From: Paracoccus zhejiangensis
GTDB taxonomy: Bacteria; Pseudomonadota; Alphaproteobacteria; Rhodobacterales; Rhodobacteraceae
DNA length: 64,000 bases
Assembly: GCF_002847445.1 (NCBI RefSeq)
Contig: NZ_CP025430.1
Coordinates: 992,001 to 1,056,000, forward strand
Direction of reading: 5' to 3'
Below are positions 12,041 through 21,552 of this stretch, piece after piece (position 1 is the stretch's first letter; each line of letters opens with the position of its first letter). Under the pieces are notes generated by a model, which saw only the letters and a list, made by a program, of their open reading frames with translations, made no database searches and was not told the DNA's origin. A program made the position numbers and the translations under genes.

Positions 12041-12502
12041 TCAGGACGCGCGCCCTGCCCCGCCGTCGTTCAGATAGGTCTGAAAGTTCTCAAAGAATTT
12101 CGCCGCCAGCTTCTTCGAGGTCGACTCGATCAGCCGGCTGCCAAGCGCCGCCAGCTTGCCGCCGATCTGGGCATTGACCTTGTAGGTCAGCACGGTCTCG
12201 CCGCCGTCATCGGCCAGATGCACATCGGCCCCGCCCTTGGCAAATCCCGCCACCCCGCCCTTACCCTCGCCGCGGATGGTATAGCTTTCGGGGGCATTGA
12301 TGTTTTCCAGCTGCACCTCGCCGTTGAAGCGCGCCTTCACCGGGCCGATCTTCTGGACCACGGTGGCGGTGAACCCGGTATCCGAGGTCTTGGCCAGTTC
12401 CTCGCAGCCGGGAATGCAGGCCTTCAGCGCATCGGCGCTGTTCAGGGCCTGCCACACCACGTCGCGGGGGGCGGAAATGCGATATTCGCCAGTCATATCC
12501 AT
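12041..12502 (-). CDS. coxG: CoxG-family SRPBCC protein
   Basis: This 153-residue SRPBCC-fold protein has the N-terminus MTGEYRISAPRDVVWQALN and the CoxG-type IPGCEEL segment. CoxG proteins accompany molybdenum hydroxylases. In Oligotropha CoxG is linked to membrane recruitment of CO dehydrogenase, but the role next to a form II enzyme is not known. The ATG at 12502 is preceded by GAGGAGAG. It lies 58 bases before coxS in transcription order and 116 bases after the VWA gene. No catalytic residues can be assigned. Confidence 0.85.
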   Translation of the reverse strand: MDMTGEYRISAPRDVVWQALNSADALKACIPGCEELAKTSDTGFTATVVQKIGPVKARFNGEVQLENINAPESYTIRGEGKGGVAGFAKGGADVHLADDGGETVLTYKVNAQIGGKLAALGSRLIESTSKKLAAKFFENFQTYLNDGGAGRAS

Positions 12503-12618
12503 GCAGTCTCTCCTCCTCAGGAAACGGGCATGCCATGCCCGCTCAGCTTATCGGCAGACCCCTACAACGCAAGGATTTTGACTTGGCGGTAAACAGTCCA
12601 TTGGTCGTAGAGACCGGC

Positions 12619-13830
12619 TCACATCTGCCTGAGCAGCACATCGCGCAGACCGGGCTCGGCCAGCGCGCGACCAAGATCGGCGAGGCTGTCGAGCGAGTGG
12701 CAAGCGTGCAGGCTGTCGACATGTGGCAGGATCGCGCGGACCCCGGCGGCACGCGGCGAGAAGCCGTCGAAGCGCAAGAGCGGATTGAGCCAGATCAGCC
12801 GTCGGGACGACAGCGACAGGCGCTGGATCTGCGAGGCCAGCAGGTCGGCATCGCCGCGCTCCAACCCGTCGGTGATCAGCAGGACCACGGCATTGCGCCC
12901 CAGCACCCGGCGCGACCAGTCCTTGTTGAACCGCTCGATCGCCGCACCGATGCGCGTGCCGCCCTGCCAGTCGCTCGCCTCATGCCCGATGGCTGCCAGC
13001 GCGGCATCGGGATCGGGCTTTTGCAGCGCGCGCGTCACATTGGTCAGGCCGGTGCCGAAGGTGAAGGCATCGACCCGGCCCCAGCGCCGCACCGGCGCAT
13101 GGGCCATGGCATGGAGGAAGCGCATCAAGAGCCGCGAATAGACCGACATCGAGCCGGAGATATCGCAGATTGCCACCAGATCGGGCGGGCGCTTGAGCGG
13201 TGATTTCCGCGCGATCCGCTCGATCTCGCCACCCCGGCGCAGGGCAGCGCGCAGGGTGGCACGGGGATCGGGCCGCGCGCCATGCGGGTCCGGGCGCATC
13301 CGCCGGGTCAGGATCGGCGGCACCGGCAGGCTCAGCCCCCTGATCGCCGCCTCGGCCTCGGCCAGTTCCGCCGCGCTCATCTGTTCGAAATCCATCGCCC
13401 GAAGCACGGCATTGTCGGACCAGCTCAAGAGCGCATCGCGCTCGATCTCCTCGCGCTCGGGCAGATCGGGGGGATCACGCTCGGGCAGATCGCCAAGGGC
13501 ATCCGCCGCGCGGCGATGGGCCGCCGGCTTCGGCGGTGGCGGCTTGTCCTCGCGCATCTTGGGCGACAGCATGTGCAGCATCGATTCCAGGAACTGCGGA
13601 TCGCGCCAGAACATGGCAAAGACCTGATGGAACAGGTCCAGATCATCGGCGCGCGTGACCATGGTGGCGCGCAGGATGTGGTAGAAATCGACCCGCCGGG
13701 TAAAGCCCGCCGCCTCGACCGCGCGTATGGCGGTCTCGACCTGCGCGGTGCCGAGCTTCATCCCGGCCTTGCGCAGCGCGCGGGCGAAATGGACGATGTT
13801 CTCGACCAGCCGGCCATCGGCCTGGGGCAT
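12619..13830 (-). CDS. VWA domain protein, CoxE-like
   Basis: This 403-residue protein has a C-terminal von Willebrand A domain with an intact metal site, DISGSMS (Asp223, Ser225, Ser227), and the later ITDG motif. CoxE proteins work with MoxR/CoxD AAA+ ATPases in maturation of metal enzymes, including sulfuration and copper insertion in form I CODH. A GTG at 13845 overlaps the moxR stop, but the ATG at 13830 has GAGGGG at good spacing and is preferred. Position between moxR and coxGSLM suggests it matures the hydroxylase here. A form II enzyme would not need copper. Confidence 0.85.
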   Translation of the reverse strand: MPQADGRLVENIVHFARALRKAGMKLGTAQVETAIRAVEAAGFTRRVDFYHILRATMVTRADDLDLFHQVFAMFWRDPQFLESMLHMLSPKMREDKPPPPKPAAHRRAADALGDLPERDPPDLPEREEIERDALLSWSDNAVLRAMDFEQMSAAELAEAEAAIRGLSLPVPPILTRRMRPDPHGARPDPRATLRAALRRGGEIERIARKSPLKRPPDLVAICDISGSMSVYSRLLMRFLHAMAHAPVRRWGRVDAFTFGTGLTNVTRALQKPDPDAALAAIGHEASDWQGGTRIGAAIERFNKDWSRRVLGRNAVVLLITDGLERGDADLLASQIQRLSLSSRRLIWLNPLLRFDGFSPRAAGVRAILPHVDSLHACHSLDSLADLGRALAEPGLRDVLLRQM

Positions 13831-13841
13831 CAGCCCGCCCC

Positions 13842-14780
13842 TCACCCGACTGCGGCCAGTTCGGCCTTGGCCTTGTCCAGAAGCCGCGTGGTCTCGGCCC
13901 CGGCGATCTTGGCGATGTCATCCTGGTATTTCAGCACCGCCCCCACCGTGTCGGTGATGAGGTCCGGCGACAGCGCCACCGCATCGAGCGCGACCAGCGC
14001 CCGCGCCCAATCGATGCTTTCGGCCACGCCCGGCGACTTGAACAGGTCCTCGCCGCGCAAGCCCTGCACGAAGGCCACAATCTCGGCCGACAGCTTTTCC
14101 GTCGCCTCTGGCACCCGGGCGCGCAGGATCGACAGCTCGCGCTGGAAGCCGGGGTAATCGACCCAGTGATAAAGACAGCGCCGCTTCAGCGCGTCATGCA
14201 CCTCGCGCGTGCGGTTCGAGGTCAGGATGACGATGGGCGGCTCGGCGGCCCTGATGGTGCCAAGCTCGGGGATAGTGACCTGGTAGTCCGACAGCAGTTC
14301 CAGCAGGAACGCCTCGAAGGGTTCGTCGGTGCGGTCGATCTCGTCGATCAGCAGCACCGGCGGGCCTTCGGGCTGCGGCTCCAAGGCCTCGAGCAGCGGG
14401 CGGCGGATCAGGAACTCGTCCGAGAAAAGTTCGGTCCGCAGCGCCGCGCGATCGGTCTGGCCCACCGCCTCGGCGGTGCGGATGGCGACCATCTGGGCGG
14501 CGAAGTTCCATTCATAGATGGCGCTCGAGGCATCCAGACCCTCGTAGCATTGCAGCCGGATCAGCCGCCGACCAAGTGCCGAGGAGAGCGCGCGGGCGAT
14601 CTCGGTCTTGCCCACCCCGGCCTCGCCCTCCAGAAACAGCGGCTTGCCCAGTTTCAGCGCCAGAAAGGCCACCGTCCCCAGATCGCGCCCGGCAATGTAG
14701 TTCTGCCCGGCAAGCAGGGTGATGGTGTCGTCGATACTGGCTGGCAATTGGGTCACTGGCACACTCCGAGGAAGCTTCAT
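13842..14780 (-). CDS. MoxR/CoxD-like AAA+ ATPase
   Basis: This 312-residue MoxR-family ATPase has Walker A GEAGVGKT at 52-59 and Walker B LLIDEIDR near residue 140, followed by arginine-finger and lid regions. With the adjacent VWA protein it forms the usual MoxR-VWA pair that remodels or loads metal cofactors. The start MKLPRS at 14780 is the best N-terminal match, but its ribosome site is poor. The same frame stays open upstream across the divergent nucleoside hydrolase gene, which I read as a chance overlap. It is the first gene of the leftward cox-like cluster. Confidence 0.88.
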   Translation of the reverse strand: MKLPRSVPVTQLPASIDDTITLLAGQNYIAGRDLGTVAFLALKLGKPLFLEGEAGVGKTEIARALSSALGRRLIRLQCYEGLDASSAIYEWNFAAQMVAIRTAEAVGQTDRAALRTELFSDEFLIRRPLLEALEPQPEGPPVLLIDEIDRTDEPFEAFLLELLSDYQVTIPELGTIRAAEPPIVILTSNRTREVHDALKRRCLYHWVDYPGFQRELSILRARVPEATEKLSAEIVAFVQGLRGEDLFKSPGVAESIDWARALVALDAVALSPDLITDTVGAVLKYQDDIAKIAGAETTRLLDKAKAELAAVG

Positions 14781-14906
14781 CCTAACGACTAGCGCGCCGG
14801 GCTTCCCCCTGTCCATTGGTCGCAAGTTCATCGGCTTCAGGCCGGGCTTGCACCCGGATGCGGTTCGGCGCAGGAATGGAGGCTGCGAAAAGACAGGAGA
14901 CCACCC

Positions 14907-15845
14907 ATGGCGCGCAAGATCATCATCGACACCGATCCCGGACAGGATGACGCCGTGGCGATCCTGCTGGCGCTGGCCAGCCCCGAGCTGGAGGTGCTGG
15001 GCCTGACCGCCGTGGCCGGGAACGTGCCGCTGGCGCTGACCGAGGTGAACGCGCGCAAGATCTGCGAACTGGCGGGGCGTCCCGATCTGCCGGTCTTTGC
15101 CGGCTGCGATGCGCCCTTGGCGCGCAAGCTGGTCACCGCCGAGCATGTGCATGGCAAGTCCGGCCTCGACGGGATCGAGTTGCCGGCGCCGACCATGGCG
15201 CTGCGCGACCGCCACGGGGTCGAGTTCATCATCGACACGCTGCGGGCCGAGCCTGCCGGCACGGTGACGCTGGTGCCTATCGGCCCCCTGACCAATATCG
15301 CCCAGGCCTTCCGCCGCGCCCCCGACATCGTCGAGAAGGTGCAGGAGATCGTGTTGATGGGCGGCGCCTATTTCGAGGTCGGCAACATAACCCCGGCAGC
15401 CGAGTTCAACATCTATGTCGATCCCGAGGCGGCGGCCGAGGTCTTTGCCTCGGGCGTGCCGATCGTGGTTCTGCCGCTTGATGCCACGCACGAGGCGATG
15501 ACCTCGGCGCACTGGGTCGAGGAAATGCGCGCCCTGCCCAACCGCTGCGGCCCCGCAGTCGCAAGCTGGACCGACTTCTTCGAGCGGTTCGACAAGGAGA
15601 AATACGGCAGCAAGGGCGCGCCGCTGCATGATCCCTGCACGGTCGCGTGGCTGCTGAAGCCCGAACTGTTCGAGGGCCGGCAGATCAATGTCGAGATCGA
15701 GCTGAAGGGCGAGTTCACCCTTGGCATGACCGTGGCTGATTACTGGCGCGTCACCGGTCGGCCGGAAAACGCGCTCTATATCCGCCATGTCGACCGCGAC
15801 GGGCTGTTCCGCCTGCTGAGCGAACGGATCGCGCGCCTGCCCTAA
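14907..15845 (+). CDS. Nucleoside hydrolase (IunH/Rih family)
   Basis: This 312-residue inosine-uridine-preferring nucleoside N-ribohydrolase family enzyme cleaves ribonucleosides to base and ribose for salvage. The Ca-binding signature DTDPGQDD is at residues 8-15. PIGPLTNIA, LMGGAYFEVGNITPAAEFNIYVDPEAA and the C-terminal HDPC segment complete the active site. The ATG at 14907 follows AGGAG. It stands alone between divergent moxR and convergent skp, whose stop it overlaps by 4 bases. Base preference cannot be read from the sequence. Confidence 0.92.
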   Translation: MARKIIIDTDPGQDDAVAILLALASPELEVLGLTAVAGNVPLALTEVNARKICELAGRPDLPVFAGCDAPLARKLVTAEHVHGKSGLDGIELPAPTMALRDRHGVEFIIDTLRAEPAGTVTLVPIGPLTNIAQAFRRAPDIVEKVQEIVLMGGAYFEVGNITPAAEFNIYVDPEAAAEVFASGVPIVVLPLDATHEAMTSAHWVEEMRALPNRCGPAVASWTDFFERFDKEKYGSKGAPLHDPCTVAWLLKPELFEGRQINVEIELKGEFTLGMTVADYWRVTGRPENALYIRHVDRDGLFRLLSERIARLP

Positions 15846-16609
15846 TCGCCGCTGGTCCCGGTCGCGGCCTCGGGGGCAGCCTCGGGGGCAGCCTCCGGGG
15901 CAGTCTCTGCGGCGGGATCGGGAACGGCCTCGGGAGTTGGCTCCGGGGTCGCTCCGGGGGCCGGGTTGTCCTCGGGGGAAATCTCGGGCTGATCCGAGCC
16001 GTCGCCCAACTCGGTATCGACGCGGGCGATCAACTCGCTGGTGATGTCGATCCCATCGGCTGACAGCAGCACCGTGCGCCGGTCGACGACCAGCACCGCA
16101 CCGCGTTCCTGCATCAGCTGCCCGATCAGCGGCACCACCGCCTGGAAGAAGGCCGTCTGCTCGGCATCGATGCGGGTGTTCAGATCCTGCACGGCCTGCG
16201 CGCGTTCGCGCCGGACCTCGGAGGCGCGGGCATCGAAGGCCTCGGCCAGCTTGCGGAATTCTGCCGGGTCAAGTGTCGCACGCTGCTGGGTCAACTGCGC
16301 TTCCTCGTCCGACAGTTGCGTGGCAAGCCGCTCGTTCTCGGCGGTCAGTTCGACGCCTGCCTGCTCGAATTCCGCCTGTAGCCGGCGCCCCCAGGCAGAC
16401 CCGGCAAAAAGCCGGTCCTGATCGACGGTGACGACCGCGCCCGATTGCGCCTGCACCGGGACGATGATCGGAGTGCGCGGTGACGCCGGGGCCGGTGCCG
16501 GCTCGGCCGCTGTGCCCCCGGTGACCGGCAATGGCGGCGCCTCCTGCGCCGGCGCTGGCCCTGCGACCAGGGCCAGTGCAAGCGTCAGGGCAAGCCGGTT
16601 TACGGTCAT
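15842..16609 (-). CDS. skp: OmpH/Skp-family periplasmic chaperone
   Basis: This is a 255-residue periplasmic protein. It has a signal peptide (MTVNRLALTLALALVAGPAPA) followed by a Pro/Ala-rich linker, then a charged Ala/Glu/Arg/Gln helical region (about residues 75-190) typical of Skp arms. The family binds unfolded outer-membrane proteins before BamA inserts them. The C-terminal 60 residues are a Pro/Glu/Ala low-complexity tail with a short DNA tandem repeat, longer than in ordinary Skp. The ATG overlaps the bamA stop by one base. It is the last gene of the operon. Confidence 0.85.
   Translation of the reverse strand: MTVNRLALTLALALVAGPAPAQEAPPLPVTGGTAAEPAPAPASPRTPIIVPVQAQSGAVVTVDQDRLFAGSAWGRRLQAEFEQAGVELTAENERLATQLSDEEAQLTQQRATLDPAEFRKLAEAFDARASEVRRERAQAVQDLNTRIDAEQTAFFQAVVPLIGQLMQERGAVLVVDRRTVLLSADGIDITSELIARVDTELGDGSDQPEISPEDNPAPGATPEPTPEAVPDPAAETAPEAAPEAAPEAATGTSGD
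15867..15902. repeat. 12-bp tandem repeat in the skp tail
   Basis: Three adjacent 12-base units (first two identical, third with one change) encode repeats of a Pro-Glu-Ala-Ala type unit in the acidic C-terminal tail of the Skp-like protein. Copy number could vary by slippage. Confidence 0.7.
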
Positions 16610-18954
16610 CAGAACCGGGTCGAGATGGTCAGGTCGAAGTTCTGTTCCTCGTCGTAGTCTTCCTGCTTGACCGCGTGCGAGAAGTTGAACCGCAAGGGTC
16701 CGATCGGCGTGGTCCAGAACAGCGAGGCACCGACCGAGGCACGGACCTTCATGCCGTCATCGATCTCGTAGGCGTCACCGGCCGGGGTATAGGCGGTGGT
16801 GTTGTCCAGCCCCCAGACCGAGCCGACATCGGCGAAGAGACCGCCCGAGATGCCGTATTCCTCGGGCAGGCCAAGCGGGAACTGCGCCTCGGCGCGGGCG
16901 ACCCAGAAATAGTTGCCCCCCAGCGCGTCCTCGTTCTCGGCGCGCAGATCGCGCGGACCGATGCCGTTCGGCTCGAAGCCACGGATCTTGGTGCCGTTGC
17001 GATAGCGGTCGATGATACGGGTATCGCTGTCGTCATAGCTGAGGATGGCGCCGGCCTCGAACTCGGCCCGCAGCGTGACCTCTTCGCGCCAGGCGCGGCT
17101 TTCGACGCCGGCCAGCAGCGCGGTCTTGACGTTCTTGGTATCGCCACCCAGCCCGGCGAAATCCTGGCTGAAGTTCAGCTTGTAGCCGGTCAGCGGGTTC
17201 AGCCCGGTGATGCGGCTGTCATAGCTGTAGACATAGCCGAGCGCCGAGGTCGTCCGGGCGCCCTCGTCATCGATGATCAGCGACGAGCTGCGGGGTTCGA
17301 CCGCCTCGTCATCGTCGGGAATACCGTCGGCCACGTTGAAGATGGTGTCGCGGCTGAGGCGGTAACGCACTTCCAGCCGGCCGTTCTGCGAGACCGGGAA
17401 TTGCAGGCCGGTGCCAATGAAGGCCGAGCGCGTGTCGTATTTCGAGTTCAGCTGCTCGGTCTCGGCATAGCCGCCCGAGAAGCGCCAGCGCAGGTCGCGG
17501 CCCAGAAGATAGGGTTCGACGAAGTTCACCTCGGCCTGGCGGTCGCCATCGGCGGTCGAGACGGCCACGCCGACCTCTTGCCCGCGTCCAAGGAAGTTGC
17601 GCTCGTTCAGCGCGGCGTTGAAGCCGACGCCCGCGTTCTGGCCGTAGCTGGCACCGAAGGACAGCGAGCCGGTGGGCTGTTCCTCGACGTTCACATCGAC
17701 GATCACCTGCTGCTCGCTGCTGCCCTGGCGGGTCTCGACCTGGGCATCCGAGAAATAACCAAGCGCGCGGATGCGCTCGGCCGAGTTGCGGATCTCGCGC
17801 GGGTTGAACGGGTCACCCTCGACGGTGCGGAACTGGCGCCGGATGACGCGGTCAAGCGTGGTGGTGTTCCCCTCGATGTCGATGCGCTCGACGAAGACGC
17901 GCGGGCCACGGGTCAGGGCAAAGGTCAGGTCCAGCGTGCGCGAGCCGGGATTGCGGGTCACGCGCGGCTCGATATTGACGAAGTCCAGCCCCTGCTCGAT
18001 GGCGACGGTTTCCATCCGGCGGATGGTGTTGTCGATGGCGGCGGGGTTGTAGACTGCCCCGCGCCGCACCCGGTTCTGCGCCGAGAAGGCCGAGGCATCA
18101 ACGCCCGGAATTTCCGAGACCGTATCGACCGTGCCAAAGCGGTATTGCGGACCTTCCTGGATGTTGAAGGTGACGTAGAAGGCGTCGCGTTCGCGCACGA
18201 TCTCGGGCGCGACGGCCTGCACCTTGAAATCGGCATAGCCGCGCGAGCGGTAGAAATCGGTCAGCAGTTGTTCGTCGAAGGGGATACGTTCGGGCACGAA
18301 GGTATCGGCCTGGATGAAGGTGCGCAGGATGCCGGCCTGCTTGGTCTCCAGCACCTGCCGCAGGCGGCGGTCGGAAAACGCGCGGTTGCCGGTAAAGCCG
18401 ATGCGCTCGATCTCGGTGACATCGCCTTCGCTGACCTCGAAGACCAGGTCGACGCGGTTACCGTCTCGGCGGATGATGCGCGGATCGACCCGCGCGGCCA
18501 GACGGCCCCGGGCGGCATAGGCCTGGGCGATGGCGGTGGCATCGGACAAGGCCGTCGAGGGCTGGTAAACGCGGCGGGCCTGCGACTGGATCACCGCCTG
18601 CAGGTCCTCGTCATTGATGCGCTTGTTGCCCTCGATGCTGATCTGGTTGATCGTCGGGTATTCGCTGACCCGGATGACCAGCGTGCTGCCCTGCGGGATC
18701 ACCTCGACGCTTTCGAACAGGCCGGAATTCTGCAACCGCTGCAGCGCTTCGTTCAGGTCGCCCCCGGGCACCTCCTGCCCGCGCGCGATATTGGCGAAGC
18801 TGAGGATGGTGGCCGCCTCGATCCGCTCGGCCCCCTCGATCCGCACATCGTTGAAGGCAAAGGCCGAGGCGGGCGTGGCCACCATGGCTGCCGGTGCCGC
18901 GATCGCCAGTGCCGTCATCAGCGCAACCGCGCGCGTCCCCAGTTTGCGTGTCAT
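16609..18954 (-). CDS. bamA: Outer membrane assembly factor BamA
   Basis: This is the 781-residue essential core of the BAM complex. The signal peptide ends near ATPASA, POTRA repeats fill roughly residues 30-350, and a 16-strand beta-barrel (Omp85/surface antigen family) ends in a C-terminal Phe (ISTRF). The barrel holds the conserved IRGFE-type motif (here KIRGFEPNGIGPRD). It folds and inserts outer-membrane proteins delivered by periplasmic chaperones. It is downstream of rseP (about 110 bases) and abuts skp, a common alphaproteobacterial order. Confidence 0.97.
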   Translation of the reverse strand: MTRKLGTRAVALMTALAIAAPAAMVATPASAFAFNDVRIEGAERIEAATILSFANIARGQEVPGGDLNEALQRLQNSGLFESVEVIPQGSTLVIRVSEYPTINQISIEGNKRINDEDLQAVIQSQARRVYQPSTALSDATAIAQAYAARGRLAARVDPRIIRRDGNRVDLVFEVSEGDVTEIERIGFTGNRAFSDRRLRQVLETKQAGILRTFIQADTFVPERIPFDEQLLTDFYRSRGYADFKVQAVAPEIVRERDAFYVTFNIQEGPQYRFGTVDTVSEIPGVDASAFSAQNRVRRGAVYNPAAIDNTIRRMETVAIEQGLDFVNIEPRVTRNPGSRTLDLTFALTRGPRVFVERIDIEGNTTTLDRVIRRQFRTVEGDPFNPREIRNSAERIRALGYFSDAQVETRQGSSEQQVIVDVNVEEQPTGSLSFGASYGQNAGVGFNAALNERNFLGRGQEVGVAVSTADGDRQAEVNFVEPYLLGRDLRWRFSGGYAETEQLNSKYDTRSAFIGTGLQFPVSQNGRLEVRYRLSRDTIFNVADGIPDDDEAVEPRSSSLIIDDEGARTTSALGYVYSYDSRITGLNPLTGYKLNFSQDFAGLGGDTKNVKTALLAGVESRAWREEVTLRAEFEAGAILSYDDSDTRIIDRYRNGTKIRGFEPNGIGPRDLRAENEDALGGNYFWVARAEAQFPLGLPEEYGISGGLFADVGSVWGLDNTTAYTPAGDAYEIDDGMKVRASVGASLFWTTPIGPLRFNFSHAVKQEDYDEEQNFDLTISTRF

Positions 18955-19062
18955 AGCCGCCCCTCTGATATCAAGCCTGCTCGCGCCGCTTCGGCGGCAC
19001 TTTCTTTTGTTGGTTCATGCTGTAACCCCGTTTCGCGGCGGCTGTCAAAACCGCAGTCGCGT

Positions 19063-20394
19063 TCAGGGGCAGAAAAGATCGTTGGTGAGGCCGAAAATCA
19101 TCAAGCCGATGACGGCGGCAAAGCCGATGGCGGTCAGGAGATTCAGGGCCCGGTCCGAAGGCGGGCGGCCCGTTACAGCCTCGTAGCTGTAGAACATCAG
19201 ATGCCCGCCATCGAGCACCGGGATGGGCAGCAGGTTCAGGAAACCGATGGCCGCCGACAGGAAGGCGATCCAGGTGATGAAGCTTGCGCCACCGGCGCTG
19301 GCCGCCTGTCCGGTGGTCTGGGCAATGGAAATCGCGCCGCCCAGGTTGCAACTGTCGATCTGCCCCGAGATCATCGCCCAGAGCCCCGACAGTGACATGG
19401 TGATGACCGACCAGGTGCGGTCGATCCCTAGCCACAGCGCCTCGAGCGGGCCGGCCGTGCGGGTCTCGGGGGTGAAATAGCCGTCGCCGCCGGTGATGCC
19501 CACCAGCCAGCGCCGTTCATAGCCGCCCTCGGCTGCCGGCAGGTCCTGCTGCTTGGCGGCGACGGTATAATCCGTGACCTCCTCGCCCTCGCGCCAGACT
19601 TTCAGGACCAGCGGATTACCCTCGGCTGCCGCCACCTTGGGCGCGATCTGGTCAAAGCGGTCGACCCGCACCCCGTCCACCGACAGGATCACGTCATCGG
19701 GGCGCAGGCCGGCATCGGCGGCGGCACTGCGCGCGCCGACCCCCGAAACGCGCGGCGGCATCGGATCGGGGCCGGGGACAGTCAACTCGTCATTGCCGCG
19801 TTGCACCCGCCATTCCTGCGACGCGGCGGGCGGCACGGTCTCGATGACCTTGCGCATGTCGGCCCAGCCCGCCACCGGCACCCCGCCAATGGCCAGAACC
19901 TGGTCGCCCGGCATCAACTCGTTCACCACCTCGGGCGGCGAAGGCGCGATCTCGCCGATCACCACCTGGTCGCGCGGCAGGCCGACGATCATGGCGAAGC
20001 CGGCGAAGATCAGGATCGACAGGATGAAGTTGAACACCGGCCCGGCCAGCAGCGTGGCGAAACGCGCCCAGAGCGGCGCACCCGACAGCGTTTGCCGCTG
20101 CAAGGCCGGATCGACGCGGCGACCCGGCCCGGCACTGGCGGCGTTCTCGTCGCCCATGAACCGGACATAGCCGCCAAGCGGCAGCGCCGCGACCTGCCAC
20201 AGCGTCCCGTGCCGGTCGCGGCGCGAGAAGATCTGCGGGCCGAAACCGATGGAAAACACCTCGGCCTTGATGCCGGACCAGCGGCCGACGATGTAATGGC
20301 CGAACTCGTGCACCGCCACGATGATCGACAGCGCCACGATGAAAGCCAGCAGCGTGTAAAGCGTGCTGCCGAATTGCGGGATCAGGTCGGTCAT
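19063..20394 (-). CDS. rseP: Site-2 zinc metalloprotease RseP
   Basis: This 443-residue inner-membrane intramembrane protease has the zinc motif HEFGH near residues 29-33 and the second motif NLLPIPVLDGGH near 383-394. Between them are two PDZ-type segments (MPGDQVLAIGG and LRPDDVILSVDG) in the periplasmic loop. The family cleaves anti-sigma factors or signal-peptide remnants. Its ATG overlaps the end of dxr by 4 bases, so both are translated from one message. No anti-sigma substrate is identifiable in the window. Confidence 0.95.
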   Translation of the reverse strand: MTDLIPQFGSTLYTLLAFIVALSIIVAVHEFGHYIVGRWSGIKAEVFSIGFGPQIFSRRDRHGTLWQVAALPLGGYVRFMGDENAASAGPGRRVDPALQRQTLSGAPLWARFATLLAGPVFNFILSILIFAGFAMIVGLPRDQVVIGEIAPSPPEVVNELMPGDQVLAIGGVPVAGWADMRKVIETVPPAASQEWRVQRGNDELTVPGPDPMPPRVSGVGARSAAADAGLRPDDVILSVDGVRVDRFDQIAPKVAAAEGNPLVLKVWREGEEVTDYTVAAKQQDLPAAEGGYERRWLVGITGGDGYFTPETRTAGPLEALWLGIDRTWSVITMSLSGLWAMISGQIDSCNLGGAISIAQTTGQAASAGGASFITWIAFLSAAIGFLNLLPIPVLDGGHLMFYSYEAVTGRPPSDRALNLLTAIGFAAVIGLMIFGLTNDLFCP

Positions 20395-21548
20395 GCGGCG
20401 GCGGCCTTTCGTGCTCTGCTGTCCCAGTCAAGGACGGTGGGCAGGTCGCCCGGTTCCCGGCTGAAATGGGGCTCTCGGGCCATCAGGTCCAGAGTGGCCT
20501 CGACCCGAGGGGCCATTTCGGTGAAGCGGATGCGCCCGGCGATGAAATCATCCAGCGCCTGTTCCTTGGCGGCATTGAACACCGCCCCCGCCGCACCGCC
20601 CGCCGCGATCACCTCGCGCGCCAGCCGCAGGGCCGGCCAGCGGATCTCGTCGGGATGGCGGAAATTCAGGCTGCCAAGCGCAGCGAGATCCAGCACCGGC
20701 AAGGGCAGCGGCTGGCGCTCGGGCCAGTTCAGCGCATAGCCGATGGCATGGCGCATGTCGGGCGGTCCCAGATGCGCGATGGTGCCGCCATCCTTGTGGG
20801 TGACCATGGCGTGCAGGATCGATTCCGGGTGAACCAGCACCCTGATCTTCTCGGCAGGAAGGTCAAAGAATTCATGCGTTTCAATGACCTCCATCGCCTT
20901 GTTGAACATGCTTGCGCTGTCGATGGTGATCCTTTGGCCCATCTGCCAGTTGGGATGGGTTGAGGCCTCGGCCACCGTCGCCGCCGCCAGCCGCTCCAGC
21001 GGCCAGTCGCGGAAGGCGCCGCCCGAGGCAGTGATGGTCACTTGCTCGACATTTTCGAGATTCGAGTTGCCAAGGGATTGAAAAATCGCAGAATGTTCTG
21101 AATCGACCGGCAGGATGCGGGCCTCGGCCTCGGCCGCCGTCTGGCGCAGCAGGGTGCCGGCACAGACCAGCGATTCCTTGTTGGCGAGGGCAAGCGTGCC
21201 ACCCCTCCGCAGCGCGGCCATGCCCGGCGCGAGACCGGCCGAGCCAACGATGGCCGACAGCGTCCAGTCGGCTGGACGGCCCGCCGCCTCGATCAGCGCC
21301 CGTGTCCCGGCAGCAGCCTCGACACCCGAGCCCGCCAGTGCGGCGCGCAGGGCCGGCAACTCGTCCTCGTGCGCGGTTACGGCAATCTCGGCCCCGAGCG
21401 CGCGCGCCATTTCGGCCAGCCGTGCGATATTGCGCCCGCCGGTCAGGGCCACGGTGCGGAAGGCCGCCGGCCCGCCCGCCCGCATCAGGAGGTCAAAGCC
21501 GCTTTCGCCGACCGAGCCGGTGACACCGAAAATCGAAACGCTACGCAT
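20391..21548 (-). CDS. dxr: 1-deoxy-D-xylulose-5-phosphate reductoisomerase
   Basis: This is the 385-residue second enzyme of the MEP isoprenoid pathway. It makes 2-C-methyl-D-erythritol 4-phosphate with NADPH and a divalent metal. The NADPH site is FGVTGSVGESG near the N-terminus. Metal/substrate residues lie in PVDSEHSAIFQ, and the flexible loop region reads HPNWQMGQRITIDSASMFNKAMEVIE. It sits between cdsA (4-base gap) and rseP (4-base overlap). It supplies isoprenoid precursors used by UppS in the same operon. Confidence 0.97.
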   Translation of the reverse strand: MRSVSIFGVTGSVGESGFDLLMRAGGPAAFRTVALTGGRNIARLAEMARALGAEIAVTAHEDELPALRAALAGSGVEAAAGTRALIEAAGRPADWTLSAIVGSAGLAPGMAALRRGGTLALANKESLVCAGTLLRQTAAEAEARILPVDSEHSAIFQSLGNSNLENVEQVTITASGGAFRDWPLERLAAATVAEASTHPNWQMGQRITIDSASMFNKAMEVIETHEFFDLPAEKIRVLVHPESILHAMVTHKDGGTIAHLGPPDMRHAIGYALNWPERQPLPLPVLDLAALGSLNFRHPDEIRWPALRLAREVIAAGGAAGAVFNAAKEQALDDFIAGRIRFTEMAPRVEATLDLMAREPHFSREPGDLPTVLDWDSRARKAAAA

Positions 21549-21552
21549 GGGA

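Noticed and set aside
16531..19395. 954-codon + strand open frame opposite bamA
   Set aside because: Antisense shadow; bamA has signal peptide, POTRA and barrel features.
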